A stretch of 64,000 nucleotides of DNA from Tetrastigma voinierianum. Taxonomy: Eukaryota; Streptophyta; Magnoliopsida; Vitales; Vitaceae. The position numbers and the translations under genes were made by a program. Under the pieces are notes generated by a model. The model was given only the letters and a program-made list of their open reading frames with translations, was not told where the DNA came from and did no database searches. Positions 32,815 through 44,779 of this stretch are shown here, piece after piece. Every line of letters starts with the position of its first letter. Position 1 is the first letter of the stretch. Location of the stretch: contig JAEQBH010000646.1 of assembly GCA_016808115.1 (NCBI GenBank), positions 1,426,001 to 1,490,000 of the forward strand, in the 5' to 3' direction.

Positions 32815-33960
32815 AGAAGACCATACTTGACATGCGACTCAGAAGGCGAAGAGATCGAGGCTTTTTAGGCGGACTACAATGCATCGGTCGTTTCATTTGC
32901 TAGACTAACGAGACATATGCGAGCCTATCTTTCGTCTTACGGGAAGAACCGACTACGGGTTTGGAATGATGATTGCGGTGTGCTTTTGAGAAGATTAAGG
33001 GAGTGTTTACTTTCTCCCGGTTTAGTGCCTCCCACAGGCGGCCCACTGCTTCTATATTTGTCAATTTCGGGTATAGCTTTGGGATGCATATTATTTCATT
33101 TCGATGATTAGGAAAGGAGCGAGCCATTTATTGTAAGAAGTAGAGGATCTTTGGAATCTGAGTGCAAATACCTTATGATTGGCGCCTCTGTTTTAGCGTT
33201 AGTTTGAGGCCACGGAAGACTTAGGCACTATGTGTGAGGAGTATTCCATACTTTTGGTCTCACGATTGGATCTGTTGAGGTATTTGTTTGATAGGCCTGT
33301 TTTGACCGGTAGGCTCATGAGATGGTTAGTTACGTTGAGTTTGATATTCGATTATGTGACCACGAATCGGTAAAGGAAGCATTATTTGCGGATCGTTTGG
33401 CTTCTTTACTTGATATCAGATGATAGATCAATTGTGATGATTTCCACGATGAGCAATTTGTTTCAATGGCCCGGTATTATAGGATGGCAATTGTACTTCC
33501 AATGGTCACCTTGATCGGTCGGGGGTTTGGTATTGGTATCTTATTGAGATATCACCACGGGGTGATCCACATTTCCCGAATCCAGTTCGATTAATGTACT
33601 ACGGTCATCAGTTTATTGTGAATAATATGGTTGGGCCATAAGGCTTGCATTACGGGCTGGGATTGCGTTTGGATCTTGGCATTAGACGGAGTTGGAATCC
33701 ATGGGGATTCAATTTGTAGATTGCCCTGTGAGACAGAGTGTATCTGGAGGACTCGTGATGGCGAAGCCACCATGCTTACTTAAGACTGCGGTTGCTAGAT
33801 TTGAAGAGTTGAGATATATTCATGCACTAGGGAAGAGAGATGATTTCTTGATCGTTGGCCACCTTAACCAGTGGTTGAAGTTCTGCGGGAGTGATTGTCG
33901 CGACCTCTCTTGATTGAGACCCAGTCGCACCATTTACTTTGTTGTTTGATTAGATATTGA
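32815..33960 (+). pseudogene. pol: RNase H plus second (archaeal-type) RNase H region of the Tat element
   Basis: The first part continues from RT with RTRRRRDRGFLGGLQCIGRF-like text at 32825-32900 and C-V-L-L-R-R-L-R-E-C-L-L-S-P (32970-33020). L-L-L-Y-L-S-I-S-G-I-A-L-G lies near 33050, then D-P-L-R-Y-L-F-D-R-P-V-L-T-G-R near 33260-33320. After a spacer, L-G-I-R-(R)-S-W-N-P-W-G-F-N-L and V-A-R-F-E-E-L-R-Y-I-H (33790-33820) match the second RNase H region of Tat elements. The duplicated RNase H is the feature that separates Tat from Athila. Frame breaks throughout. Confidence 0.75.
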
Positions 33961-34129
33961 GAATCGGGATGAAATTTCACCATGGTATCAGTGATATTTG
34001 CTCCGGTTTACGTCATATAAGCGGTATGCGAGGCAATTTCGTCGAGATATAGAGCATTAGAGACGGAGTTGGCCACCAGATTTGTTATTTGTGGGGATGC
34101 CTTTATAGGGAATCACACGATGGCACATT

Positions 34130-35160
34130 ATTGTATGCGGACCGCGCCTCTGTAGTCAGTAATGAGAGAGGTTAAATGCAGGAATCATAGCCCACATGGG
34201 AGGCCACATGCTAAGCGTAAGATTATGAGGGTAGTTGCACGGTTGACTATGGAGGCGGATTATTTGCGATTGTCTGAAGATATCCGAGTGTCAGATGCGG
34301 AGACTTGATGCGATGCCGCATACGAGGTTGCATGCGCCACATCCCTTGGCGTTTCGGTATGGGGTATTGATATTATTGGGAAGATCTCACCCCGAATCTT
34401 CCGATGGGCATGAGTATCCACAGTGGCTGTGATTATTTCACTAAGTGGGTGGGCTTCTTCTTATCTTCCGGATTGGCGACGGCGGAGTATTCGAATTCAT
34501 CAGATCGCACATTATCTATCGATGCTTCAGGGTCCCTCGTGAGTTGATCTTAGATAGAGGAACGCATTTCGGGCGAGGTGGATCTGTTTGGGTCGAGTAT
34601 GGTGTTGACATCATCGATCATCTGCGTATAGGCCCCCGCAGACTAATGAACTGATTGAGGCCGCAAATAAGAATATCAAGGGGATTTTGAGAAAGATGGT
34701 TGAGACTTCTAGGGATTGGTCGAGGCTCCTTTTGCATTGTGGGCTTATACGTACATCTTTCATTACCTCTACTTGAAATTTACGCCTTACTCTTTATTAT
34801 GGCATGGAGAGGCAAATCTTTGTTGAAGTGAGATGGGATCCTTGAGTAGAATTGAGCATCAAGATATCGGGAAGTAGTGGGCTCGATCCGATTATAATCC
34901 TTTCGGCCTTTTGGATGAGAGGAGATTGAGAGCGACCGTCATGTTCGGGCTTATCGGAGGAAAATGACCGTGCATTTAGAAGGAGTCGAGAGCCCGGAAG
35001 TTTGAGGCTGACCTCAGTCGCTGAGGTGTCCGGGGGATTGATCAACGACCCTAGAGGAAAGTTTAGACCAAATTAGATGGGCCATATGTCATCAGAATCG
35101 ACTGAGGCTGGTTGACGGACTTAAACGAATCGATTCCACGAGGCGATCAGTGGATCCGGT
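34130..35160 (+). pseudogene. pol: Integrase of the Tat element
   Basis: The core starts with V-W-G-I-D-I-I-G-K-I (34355-34390; first catalytic Asp). The second Asp is in L-I-L-D-R-G-T-H-F-G (34541-34570). The catalytic Glu is in P-P-Q-T-N-E-L-I-E-A-A-N-K-N (34636-34672). Then follow G-I-L-R-K-M-V-E-T-S-R-D-W (34681-34720) and a C-terminal part to about 35160 with D-D-P-R-G-K-F-like text. The Asp-Asp-Glu triad is still encoded, though in different frames. Integrase joins cDNA to chromosomal DNA, and the GGATG duplication is the trace of that reaction. Confidence 0.8.
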
Positions 35161-37279
35161 ACGAAGAGGTTTTTCGCGGCAGGATCATGGTTAGAGGATG
35201 GGTGGCCATCACTACGAGTAGCCATATTCCTATTACACCCATACATTGATATATCCTATTGCTACATCCCTTTGGGCCTCACGCGGCGGTTTATTATGGC
35301 TATTCTTTCATTCGACCTTGCATACTTTTTCGACACGGGTTGAAATTTACCGCAATGCGCTTTTCATTTATTATTTGGATATGTAGGCATTATGACATTG
35401 TGACATTCTTTGTTTGTTCTTTCCATCATTTGTGACTCTTTCTTCTCCATTTGCATCTTCTGGCCACCCATCTATCTTTGATTCTAGTTTCTATCATCTC
35501 TATTTGTTTCTTTTATCTCCTTTTGTATGATGATGACATGCTCTAAATCAGGCTACTAGTCGGGTTTGTCACACCCTTCATTGCTGTAGGTTTTGATGGG
35601 ATTCTTAGGTTCGGGGGGACCATTTAGGCTTAGAAGGTTTGAGTTCTTTCGGTTGGATTGTGTTAGTATGGCGTCGACCTACTTTGAAGGTTCGACACAA
35701 AAAAAAAAAAACAAAACAAAACAAAACAAAAAAAAAAAAAAAAAAAAAGAATAAAAAGAAAAAAAAAAAAAAGAAAAAAAAGGTGTGTTTGTTTTGAGTA
35801 TTCGATTACGCTCATTTAGGTTTGAGATTTATTATTCCTCGAGTTGGTGAAAGCATTGTGCGATCTTTCTCCATGGATTTGGGTAACACATTGGGTATGA
35901 GGTTTGGGTTAGCCTTTTGCGAGTCCTGGATCATTACGCATCACCCATCCCGTCTTATAGTGACTTGCCTTTGACTTGGCGTTCTTGGGGCGAGTTGTTG
36001 CGTCATTGTCATACATTGCCACATTTGTATCGACTTGTTTCTTCGCACTGCAGCACATCCATTCATCATTTTCTTATCACTTCAGTCAACCAGCACCCTC
36101 TTCTCATTGATCATCGTCTCACTTCTTAAGCGACGTGTCCTTTGGTGCACTTCACTTGTCATTTCACATTGTTCATTCGGATGTTGGTTGAGTCAGCTTG
36201 CTCACATGATCCTTTGATATTTGACATTGCGCGTAGAAGGGTTTGGCAGTAGTTATTGGGTATTTGGGCCTTTGTTTCCCATCATGTCATTCACCTTTCA
36301 CCCCTAGCCTACATTACGGTCCGAGTCGTAAGACCACCCTGAGACCATGAGATCTCGTGTTTGCTTCGAAGCATTTTATATGGGCAGGTTACGTCTGCGG
36401 TGAAGTCTGGGATGCGACGGGTCCCTACGTTCTTACTTGGGGAATATCGAGGTCACATATTGCTTCTCATTCAGGTTGCTTGCATGGGGTCCATGATCAG
36501 TGCAGGTGATCAGGAGAGTCGGGACCATGGATAGCCCATTAGCTTAATGCTTTGACACGTTCCGCGGCTGGGAAGCATGCCCACTGTCGCTCTGTAGCAT
36601 TGGCCGTGCATGTACTTGGCGGCCATTTCGCCTAGAGATGTTTTGGCGTAAAGTTTAGTGTACTCCACGTCAGTGGGTTTCTTCATCTGTGAGTGTAAAG
36701 GCCGACCCTAGGGTAAGATCGCTCATATTCGGTCGACTCGATAAGGTGCACATTGGCCTTAGCGCCAGTATATTGTATTGGCTTAATTCGGGCGATTGGT
36801 TCTTCGAGAAATTTAATTTAAGGAGTTTTTTTTCATCAAGGCACTTGCATATGGATGTACCTTGGGCATACCCTATATTAGTTTTATGGAATGAAATGGA
36901 TGATTTTTCCACGAATGAGTGATTGTGATATTTTGGCTCGGCTGACCACATGTGTAGTTATGGGATTTTGACATGGCATTGATACCTGGGCGGGGCGCCA
37001 ACCCTTTCTTCACCCTTGGTCACATTTGTGATTGATATACAAGGGCATACCTTTATTTCCATCTTGTTATGAAGTTCTTGGTTTCTCGCTTATCATTGCA
37101 TGCTTTTCTATTGTCATATTGGGGCATCCCCCCTTCTTTTGTCATGATTGTGTTTGATTTCTGGCTTATTCGAGTCATTTGTTGGTAGACCCTGGATGTC
37201 ATACTAGGGCCTACCACTTTTCCCTGAGTTTGTTTACTTCGTTTAGCTTGTTTCGGGTTCTCTAGCATCTCGCCCGGAT
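35160..37279 (+). other. 3' untranslated region of the Tat element (left part)
   Basis: About 2 kb without a recognised domain. The open frames (for example 35917-36217) have no matches that I know. At 35697-35785 there is an A-rich tract with repeated AAAAC units. It lies well inside the element, so it is not a retroposon tail. Confidence 0.6.
35697..35785 (+). repeat. A-rich simple repeat (AAAAC)n/(A)n
   Basis: About 89 bp of A with regular C or G interruptions (ACAAAACAAAACAAAAC, later AGAAAAAG). Low-complexity DNA in the Tat 3' UTR. Confidence 0.9.
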
Positions 37280-38190
37280 TCCGCTAGAGTACTGGCGGTT
37301 CACGTCAAATTTTCGCCGGATCCTAACATTTTAAATTTTCGCCCCGAATCCGTTTAAAGTACTCGCCGGATCCCACATTTCCGATGCTGCTGGATCCTCT
37401 CGCTTTCGGTACTCACCGGATGTTACCTTCGGTACTCGCCGGATCCCACATTTACGGTACTCGCCCGGACCCACATTTACGGTACTTGCCGGATCCCACA
37501 TTTACGGTACTCGCCCAGATCCGCGTTCAGTACTCGCGGATCCACATTTCCGATGCGCGCCCGATCTACCTTTACGGTACTTGCGGATCCACATTTTAAG
37601 TACTCGCGGATCATTTCCGGTGCCAGCGGATCCTACCTTTCACAGTACTTGCGGATCAGCGTTCCACGGTACTCGCGGATCCGCGCTACGGTACTTGCGG
37701 ATCCACATTACGGTACTCACCGGATGTACCTTCCGGTACTCGCGGATCCACATTTAAATTTTCGCCCCGAGATCCGCATTTACAGTACTCGCCCGGATCC
37801 ACATTTCACAGTACTCGCCCGAATCCATTTCGAATGCACGGATCCTACGCTACAGTGCACCCGGATCCACATTTAAATTTTCGCCCGGATCCCACATTTT
37901 ACAGTACCGCCCGGATCCACATTTCGGTACTTGCACCGGATCCTACCTTTACGGTACTTGCGGATCCACATTTAAAGTACTTGCCGGATCCCACATTTAC
38001 GGTACTCGCCCCGAATCCCACATTTACGGTACTCGCCCGAGATCCATTTCGATGCTACTTTGGATCACCTTTTCCAGTACTCACCTGATGTTACCTTCGG
38101 TACTACGCGGATCCCACATTTAGTACTGGCGATTCCACCTTTCGGCCTTTCATTGGGATTTACCTTTAGGGTACTCACGGATTGACATTC
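37280..38190 (+). repeat. Minisatellite of about 27 bp in the Tat 3' UTR
   Basis: About 30 or more degenerate units of form GGTACTCGCCCGGATCCCAC followed by ATTTAC. Variants include AAATTTTCGCCC, TACTTGCGGATCC and GATGCTACTGGATCC-like ones. Most units keep a GGATCC (BamHI) or GGAT core and TACTYG. Unit lengths vary from about 22 to 31 bp. Several open frames through the block come from the repeat itself. It ends about 240 bp before the 3' LTR. Confidence 0.9.
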
Positions 38191-38420
38191 TTCGATCTTT
38201 TGAACCTTTCTCTAGTTTATTCGGATCACTCATCTTCCAGGGCATCATGCCTAGTTTTCTTTAAGTCCTTCAATCTGAGTGACTCGTCTGCTAGGGCCTT
38301 CTGACTAAGTAAGGGACAAAATTGTTGGTCTTAGAATTTCTTTCACTGTGAGTTCATTTCACTTCATCCACCGCCTCGTACTACGACTCTGCGAACTAAT
38401 CATTCATTCACTACCGAATA

Positions 38421-38429
38421 AAGCATATT
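38421..38429 (+). other. Weak polypurine-tract position of the Tat element
   Basis: AATAAAGCATATT directly before the LTR start. Related elements have an AAAGGGGGGCA-like tract here. The tract appears shortened, so this is a positional call only. Confidence 0.35.
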
Positions 38430-41400
38430 TGTAGACCCAAAATTTTGTCCTCTTGACATATTCTTTTAAAATTGATCATTGACCATTTGGTTGAAGCTCT
38501 TAGGTGGCCCATTGTTCCTCACATAGTTTGCATGGGTGACATGGCCTGCATGGCTCGTTTAATGCATGACTTTTTATATTTTTATTTTTTTTTTACTTTA
38601 TTATGTTACTTATTTGATTTATCTATTCATTTTTTTTATTATTATTTTGATCATTTTATTTTTAAAAAGAAAGGTTTTACTCATTTATTTTAATTTAATA
38701 TTTTTTTTAAAAGGAAGCTTTTACTTTTTTCATTTTTTTTTATTTATTTTTTTTATTTTTTATTTTTTTTTTGTTTAAGAAGATGTTTGTTTCATTTAAT
38801 TTATTTTATTATTTTAAAAAAAATGCTTTTATTCGATAGTTTGACAATTTAAAAATGTTTCATTTGGCTTTATTTTGTTAGTTTTATTTACGTAAGGTAA
38901 TATACTTGGAAAAGGTTTTTTTTATCATTATTGTTTTACATTATTTTGAGGTGATTCCAATAACGTAAATAATAAGAGAATACATAAAAAAAAAAAAAAA
39001 AGGAAAATAGATGAGATTAATGGGTTTTGGGAGAATAAAAAAAGGAAGGAGTTCCCATAAAAGAGATTTTTGTTTCTCGATGCATGGAAAAAATAAGGAG
39101 AGTTTTAATAGCATTTAGTTTTTTAAAGAAGGAGGAAGGATTTTCGAAGGGAAGGTTTTTCTGGGAAGGAGGGCTTTCAAAAGGATGAAGGTTTTGACGA
39201 ATAAAAAGAGAAGGGTGAAGAAAAAAAAGAGAAAGTAGAGAAAAAAAAAAAAAGATTGGGGAGAACAAGAGAAGTTTTTCAGGGTGGGAGATGAGGTTGT
39301 TTAGAAAACATTTTAATTTCTTTAAAAAGCAAAGGCCTCGTTTGGAGAAGAAGGTATTTTGAGATGTCGCATACCATGAAGCACACACAATTTCTTCCGT
39401 AGGCGATTATGGTCTGGTGTTATGTTATTTTATTTATCTATTTATTTTGGTTTATTTATGAGTTGTTCGAATCTGGTTTAGAGAAAGGAATATTTTTAGT
39501 TATATTAATGTTTAGAATTTTCGTAAAAAATAATTTCTGGATGTTTTAGGTTCTTGATGTTTGGTTGTTTTAGTAAAAGATAATTTTTTTGCATGATTAG
39601 TTATATTAAGGTTTAGAGTTTTAGTGAAAAAAAAATAATTCCTGGTATGTTTTAGGTTCTTGATGTTTGGTTGTTTTAGTAAAAGATAATTTTTTGCATG
39701 ATTAGTTATATTAAGGTTTAGAGTTTTAGTAAAAAAATAATTTCTCGGATGTTTTGGGTTCTGAGGTTTGCTGGTTTTAAAATTAATTTCTAGTATGTTT
39801 TAGGTAATCTTTGATGTTAAAAAATATTTTTGAATGTTTTGGGATATATTAATGTTTAGAGTTTTCAGAAAAATAATTTCGATGTTTTGGGTTCTGAGGT
39901 TTGCTGTTGTTTTAAAATAATTTCTAGTATGTTTTAGGTAATCTTGGATGTTAAAAAAATATTTTTGAATGTTTTGGGATATATATTAATGTTTAGGAGT
40001 TTTCGTAAAAATAATTTCGATGTTTTGGGTTCAAGTTTGGTTGTTTTAGTAAAAATAATTTCTAGTATGTTATAGGTAATCTTGATGTTAAAAAACATTT
40101 TGAATGTTTTGGGGATATATTAATGTTTAGAGTTTTCGTAAAAATAATTTCCGGATGTTTGGTAGTAATATATAGTTGCTTTAGTAAAAATTAATTTTGG
40201 AATGTTTTGGGGATATATTAATGTTTAGAGTTTTCGTGAAAATACTCTCGGATGTTTTAAAGATTGATATAGTTGCTTTAGTAAAAATTAATTTTGAATG
40301 TTTTGGGATATGCTAATGTTTAAAGTTTTCGCAGTTAATTTTGAATGTTTTGAGATATATTAATGTTTAAATTCTTTTTGCAAAATTAATCTTATGTTTT
40401 CGGGGTTATATTTTTAGAGCTTTGATAAAAGAATTTCATGTTACTTGTTATATTGATGTTTTAGAGTTTTAGTAAAAATGCTTTCTGGATTTTTTAGTTA
40501 TAAGGAATGTTTAAAGTTCTAATAAAAATAATTTCTGAATCTTTTAGATATTGATGTTTTAAAGTTTGAAGGAAAATAATTTCTGCTGCTTTTAAGTACT
40601 ATTAATCATGGAATTTTGCTAAAATAATTTCTAAATGCTTTTCGATTATGTTGATGATCGTGATCTAGTTTGATAAATTTGATCAATTATATTTAGTTTG
40701 CTTTGAAATTTTCGGTAAAAATTGATTCGTTGTTTATCAAAATTAAAAGTTAGTGTTTCAAAATTAGTCTGGTGGCTGGTTAAATTGGTAAATCTTACAT
40801 AAGTTAATCTAGTTTCAATTAATAGTTAGATTCAAGAGTTTGCTTTTTTTAGGATTGTTCGCTCATCTGCTAGAATTTTAGTTGATTATCTTAACTTTTG
40901 AAAGTAATTTTGGTGTTTGGTTCCTAATAGCTGTTGAGTGCTTGACGATCAATTAACTTACAGCGACATGGCAAGGGACCCTGCAAGCGCTTATTGGTCC
41001 GATTGTTGAATTCATATGCATGCCAAATACCACTTAAGATCATGATTTACGCCACTGCATGTGAAATTTAATAAAGGTTCTCGATTTTTGACCCATATGC
41101 TCCCACATACCCAATTCACTATTAGAGACCGAGTTCCGGGCCTAGAGGGGTGCTACCTCATATGAGTTACCTTCCCGATAGGTAATCTGATCCCCGGACC
41201 CAGAAATCTAGTTTTCGCAGACCGCTTTTTTCCATATTGGAGTCATTGGGGTTTTTTGTTCTTACTTGGTTTTCCCCACTTAAAAATAAAAATAAAAGTA
41301 AGTGGCGACTCCAAAGCAAAACTGTTCCTCCTTGGGGACGGATTTTCCAAAACTCAAAGTCAAACCCACATTTTCTTTTCTCACATTTTCCTTCCATTTA

Positions 41401-41439
41401 AAAAGCGAGGCGCGCTGTTCAGGATCTGCAGGGTCCACA
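38430..41439 (+). repeat. 3' LTR of the Tat element
   Basis: It starts TGTAGACCCAAAATTTTG and ends GGGTCCACA, followed by the GGATG duplication. It matches the 5' LTR along 3 kb. The U5 end carries AAAGTAAGTGGCGACTCCAAAG and CTCCTTGGGGACGG, phrases typical of Tat/Ogre LTR ends. The subrepeats run from about 39500 to 40400. The 5' and 3' copies differ chiefly by 1-10-bp indels, many in homopolymers. Confidence 0.9.
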
Positions 41440-41444
41440 GGATG
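41440..41444 (+). repeat. Target-site duplication GGATG of the Tat element (right copy)
   Basis: It follows the CA end of the 3' LTR and equals 24474-24478. Confidence 0.9.
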
Positions 41445-42151
41445 CTCACATTAAAGCCTCTAAACCTTGAAGAGGAAGGTTGCTAGGTAGGTTGATATGG
41501 TTTGCAGGTGTTCCTCTGTTTTTCATGAAGCAGGTATTGCGTATTTATGTTTCAAACTTTCAAAACTAGATTTAAAAGCTATTTGATGTACTTTTATTGG
41601 TCAATACTTGACAAGCTTTTAGGGTTTAGTGTATTCTTAGTGCTAGATACACTGACATCCATTATTTGTCATTTATGAGCCATCGGGGGTAGGTTAAATG
41701 CTAGATTTCAACTTCAGGAACAGTTAATGCTCAGTAAATGCTATCTTTCAAAGATGAATGGTACTAAGGGTTAGTTTTTAAAGTTAAACCAAGATCTGGT
41801 TTTGGAAATGACTATAGGTCATTTACCTTAATGCGAGGAAATAACCCGAGGGCACCTTTGCAACCATATCATACCAAACTAGTGGCCCGAAACTTCAAGG
41901 ACTTCTTTTTATATTTTATTTCGAATTACCTTCAATTAGCATAGTGACAATAACCACTGTTTTTGTACAAATCCAAAATCCAAACAAAAGCCTCACCATT
42001 TTGACTCATTAAAATATCATTTCTAAGACGAAAACCCATCCCAAAGGTTTGATCCTGTGTTTCACTATACCGCAGAGTTATGCTCTCTAGCAGGACTAGT
42101 TTAGGTATAAATTTTGTTGATTTCGGATCACCCTACTTTGCATGCGAATCA
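41445..42151 (+). repeat. 5' LTR of element B, right part (R-U5 side)
   Basis: It aligns with about 52102-52813: GAGGAAGGTTG and GGTTGATATGGTTT, then GACTATAGGTCATTT, then CATATCATACCAAACTAGT, ending CGAATCA. The PBS follows 2 bp later. Together with 23741-24478 it makes one LTR of 1.45 kb. Confidence 0.85.
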
Positions 42152-42153
42152 AA

Positions 42154-42172
42154 TGGCGCCGTCAAGTAGGAT
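42154..42172 (+). other. Primer-binding site of element B
   Basis: TGGCGCCGTCAAGTAGGAT. The first nine bases match the TGGCGCCGTTGCCGGGGAT site of Athila-type elements (complementary to a tRNA-Asp 3' end, as I recall); the rest is decayed. Confidence 0.7.
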
Positions 42173-42560
42173 GGTGCCTCACTAGCGCATGATGAAATGA
42201 TGAGCACTCTGTAATCCTCATTACAAGTATCGGGTGACCTTAAACCTTTCAATTCCATCATTCTCGAATTTCAAGTTTTTTTCTCTCAAAGAAATAATTA
42301 CCGGGCTGTTTTTTTATGAATAACGCCATTTTATTTCTACCTAATGCTAATCTTTTCGGGCAAGCCCTATCATTGTTTTTCGTTTATCTCTTTTTGTTTC
42401 ACAGTGTTTACTGCACTCATCAGGATAGAGGTATATTAGTAGATCTTAAAGAGTTAGTACACCAATTGAACAAGGTTGTGAAGTCGTTGCATACAGCTGG
42501 AGCATATGGATCCTACTTGAAGAACAGCAAAGTCAAGATGAGCCTCTAATAAATCCTACA
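42173..42560 (+). other. Leader between PBS and gag of element B
   Basis: Non-coding leader. A short frame at 42316-42549 with a hydrophobic N-terminus and a VDLKELVHQLNKVVKSL helix has no match that I know. It is most likely chance or the decayed start of gag. Confidence 0.4.
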
Positions 42561-43569
42561 AAGATATAGTCCACGAGGACCACATACACCCTCCTGCAGT
42601 AAGTGCACTCCGCATTATACCACACTACGATGATGTGGTAGTAAGACCTTATTTGATGCCTCTACTTCCCACTTTTCATGGAATGGATAATGAAAATTCA
42701 TATACGCATATCCGGGAGTACGAGGAAGTTTGCACAACTTTTAAAGAAGGTGTACTGATACGGACTTGCTTTGCCGAAAGCATTCCATCGGGACGAAGAC
42801 AAGGCCAAGATTTGGCTCAATTCATCGAGGTCGAGAACAATTAGAAACAAAGTTGAACTTCAAGCCGAATTTTGGAAGAAATTTTTCAAGACAACAAAGA
42901 CCAACAAACTTGGAAGAGGCACCCACACTTACTCTGGCCATGATAATTAGAAGCTCATCAAGACTGGAGGTTTATGAAACCAAGGTATGTCCACACCATG
43001 GTTTCGATACATGGATGCTTATGAATCACTTCTATGATGGTATGTCTCCATCCATGAAGCAACTACTGGAAACCATGTGTGGAGGGGACTTCCTAAGCAA
43101 GCACCCGGATGAAGCCATGGACTTTATGAACTATGTGGCCGAAACCTCCAAGGCATGGGACGAACCGAATCCAAGAAAGGCTGAGAAAATGAGGCCTTCA
43201 ACCCACCAAAGGGGAGGCATTTATGCACTTTCCGAAGACACGAAGATGAAAGCAAAACTGACCACTTTGACCCGAAGGTTGGTGGAGCTTGAAATGAGAA
43301 ATCAACATGAAGTGCAAGCAGTGATTGAACTGCCTACATCTCACCTAGCCTATTTTAATTGTCAATCAAGTAGCCATCTTGGGGAGCATTGTCCAATGGT
43401 TCCTTCAGTAAGGGATTTGATGCAAGAGCATGCCCATGTCTTAGGTCAGAATAAGCCAACGACAAATGCTCCGTATGGCAACACCTACAACCCCAATTGG
43501 AGGAATATTCCGAACCTATCATGGAAGCCAAAACCCCCTGCACATGCTCCCAAGGAGCACAAAGAATAA
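42560..43569 (+). pseudogene. gag: Gag of element B
   Basis: It begins about RPYLMPLLPTFHGMDNE, then S-Y-T-H-I-R-E-Y-E-E-V-C-T-T-F-K-E-G at 42697-42750. A frameshift lies just after 42750, and the rest runs open to TAA at 43568. That part includes V-C-P-H-H-G-F-D-T-W-M-L-M-N-H-F-Y-D-G and M-C-G-G-D-F-L-S-K-H-P-D-E-A. The zinc-knuckle region reads Y-F-N-C-x6-H-x3-H-C. The first Cys of CX2CX4HX4C appears replaced by Tyr, so RNA binding would be impaired. About 150 bp of capsid core between the frames are deleted or scrambled (the CWERYLE-type segment of element A is missing). Ends in Pro/Lys-rich text. Confidence 0.85.
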
Positions 43570-44300
43570 TAGCTCCACCTTAGCACGTTAAGAAGAAGAA
43601 TTTCCACCTTCTTCTCTTTGTCAGAAAGGTGCAATTCGAATTTAATATAAGGTAGTAGTACCTTTGTGGAGGAACAAAAGGTGTTGGAATGTCTAAACTA
43701 ATCGTGTAATTGAGACAAGAGAGCTCACTCAACAAGAAAATAGACAATATGCACTCGGGATCTCCAACAAATATGATAATCCTGCAAAGTTTGATTTCCA
43801 AAGTTGTCTAACCAACAAAGAAAGTCCTCGAAGAAAATTCTTCCCGACACGTAAACCCGAGGGATGCATGAGATAGGTTTCGCCAAGGATCCTAATGCAA
43901 GAATTGATGAAGTCAAAGCAAGAGTGACGCTGAGAAGTGACGCACCATCACTGCAATCACTGCAGCCCACTGTCAACTACCAGAGGAAGAATCAACTGTT
44001 GTAAGAGGAAACACAGCAAATTTCATTCACAGCATCTCAAAAGGAAAATCAGCTAATCAAACTAAATTTTAGAAGTGCTATGACAAGTGAAGGTTAACAT
44101 CCTCTTCGATATGATCACAAGTCCTCACGCATGCAAAGCCTCAAGGACCTACGACTCAAGAAGAGGCTTTAATGTGAATAGAAAGGCCTTTGACCTGAAA
44201 GCAAGTGAGTGCCATCATTGAGTGCAAGACTTCGTCAAGTATAAAGATCTAGGAAAATCCTATAATCTCCATTAACACAGCGCACTTGTGTGGAAAAGGC
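43570..44300 (+). pseudogene. pol: Gag-protease spacer of element B
   Basis: Low conservation. The second half reads, across frames, VKVNILFDMITSPHACKAS and KRGFNVNRKAF, equivalent to the V-K-V-N-I-P-L-L-D-M-I-K-Q-V-P-T-Y-A-K spacer of element A. Several frame breaks. Nothing else is recognised in 43580-44050. Confidence 0.55.
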
Positions 44301-44640
44301 ATTGCTAGATTCGGGGCGTGTTAATCTACTTTTCCATGTAACATGTAGCTTGGGCTGAGCGGGCAAGCCAACCACTATCACTTTGTCTCTGGCCAAATAG
44401 GTCCATCAAAATACCAAGGGGACCGATTGAGGATGTTTTGATTGGTGGACAAATTCTGCTACCGGTGGATTTTGTAGTGCTTGATAGAACCGTGTGATGG
44501 GGGCTAACCATGTGCCAATCATCACAGGAAGGCCATTTTGGCACTTCCAATGCGATCATTAATTGTCGGAATGGGGTGATGTAGCTAACCTTTGGAAATA
44601 TGACCTTAGAGCTCAATATCTTCCATCTGAGCAAAAAGCA
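44300..44640 (+). pseudogene. pol: Aspartic protease of element B
   Basis: The active site reads L-L-D-S-G-R-V-N-L at 44302-44328, where element A has D-A-G-A-S-V-N-L. One residue is missing and one changed, but the catalytic Asp and Gly stay. The second block D-F-V-V-L-D is at 44467-44484 and I-I-T-G-R-P-F-W at about 44519-44542 (usual I-L-G-R-P-F-L). Between them are stops and frame changes, so it is not functional as it stands. Confidence 0.75.
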
Positions 44641-44779
44641 CATGCACCAATAGGAGGATGATTGTGAAGAGGTTTATGCGATAGAGGCCATCCTTGAAGA
44701 ACAAGCAAATGAGCTGCTTGTGCAAGATGTATTAACCAAGGAGTTGGTTGACAGTAATGAAGACCAACAGGGGCTTCAG

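Larger units (their letters stand above)
24479..41439 (+). mobile_element. Full-length Tat-lineage (Ogre/Retand-like) Ty3/gypsy element, about 17 kb
   Basis: LTRs of about 2977 and 3010 bp start TGTAGACC and end in CA, with a 5-bp target duplication. Behind the 5' LTR is a PBS, then gag region, aspartic protease, a G-patch-like linker, RT, RNase H, a second (archaeal-type) RNase H region, integrase, and a 3-kb 3' UTR with a minisatellite. Very long LTRs, two RNase H regions and large size are Tat-clade traits. Every coding part is broken by frameshifts or stops, so it is a fossil, yet it keeps all structural parts. Confidence 0.9.

Noticed and set aside
35697..35785. Poly-A tail of a LINE, SINE or processed pseudogene
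   Set aside because: It lies within the continuous 3' UTR of the Tat element, with no target duplication around it and no LINE coding sequence before it.
37384..38088. Open frames of 71-107 codons across the minisatellite
   Set aside because: Their products are repeats of the same short words (Y-S-R-I-R, D-P-H-F-T-V-L-A), a by-product of a tandem repeat whose unit is often a multiple of three.
42316..42549. Small membrane-protein gene before gag of element B
   Set aside because: It has a hydrophobic N-terminus, but the position is the leader of a retroelement and no family match is known to me. AT-rich leaders give such frames by chance.
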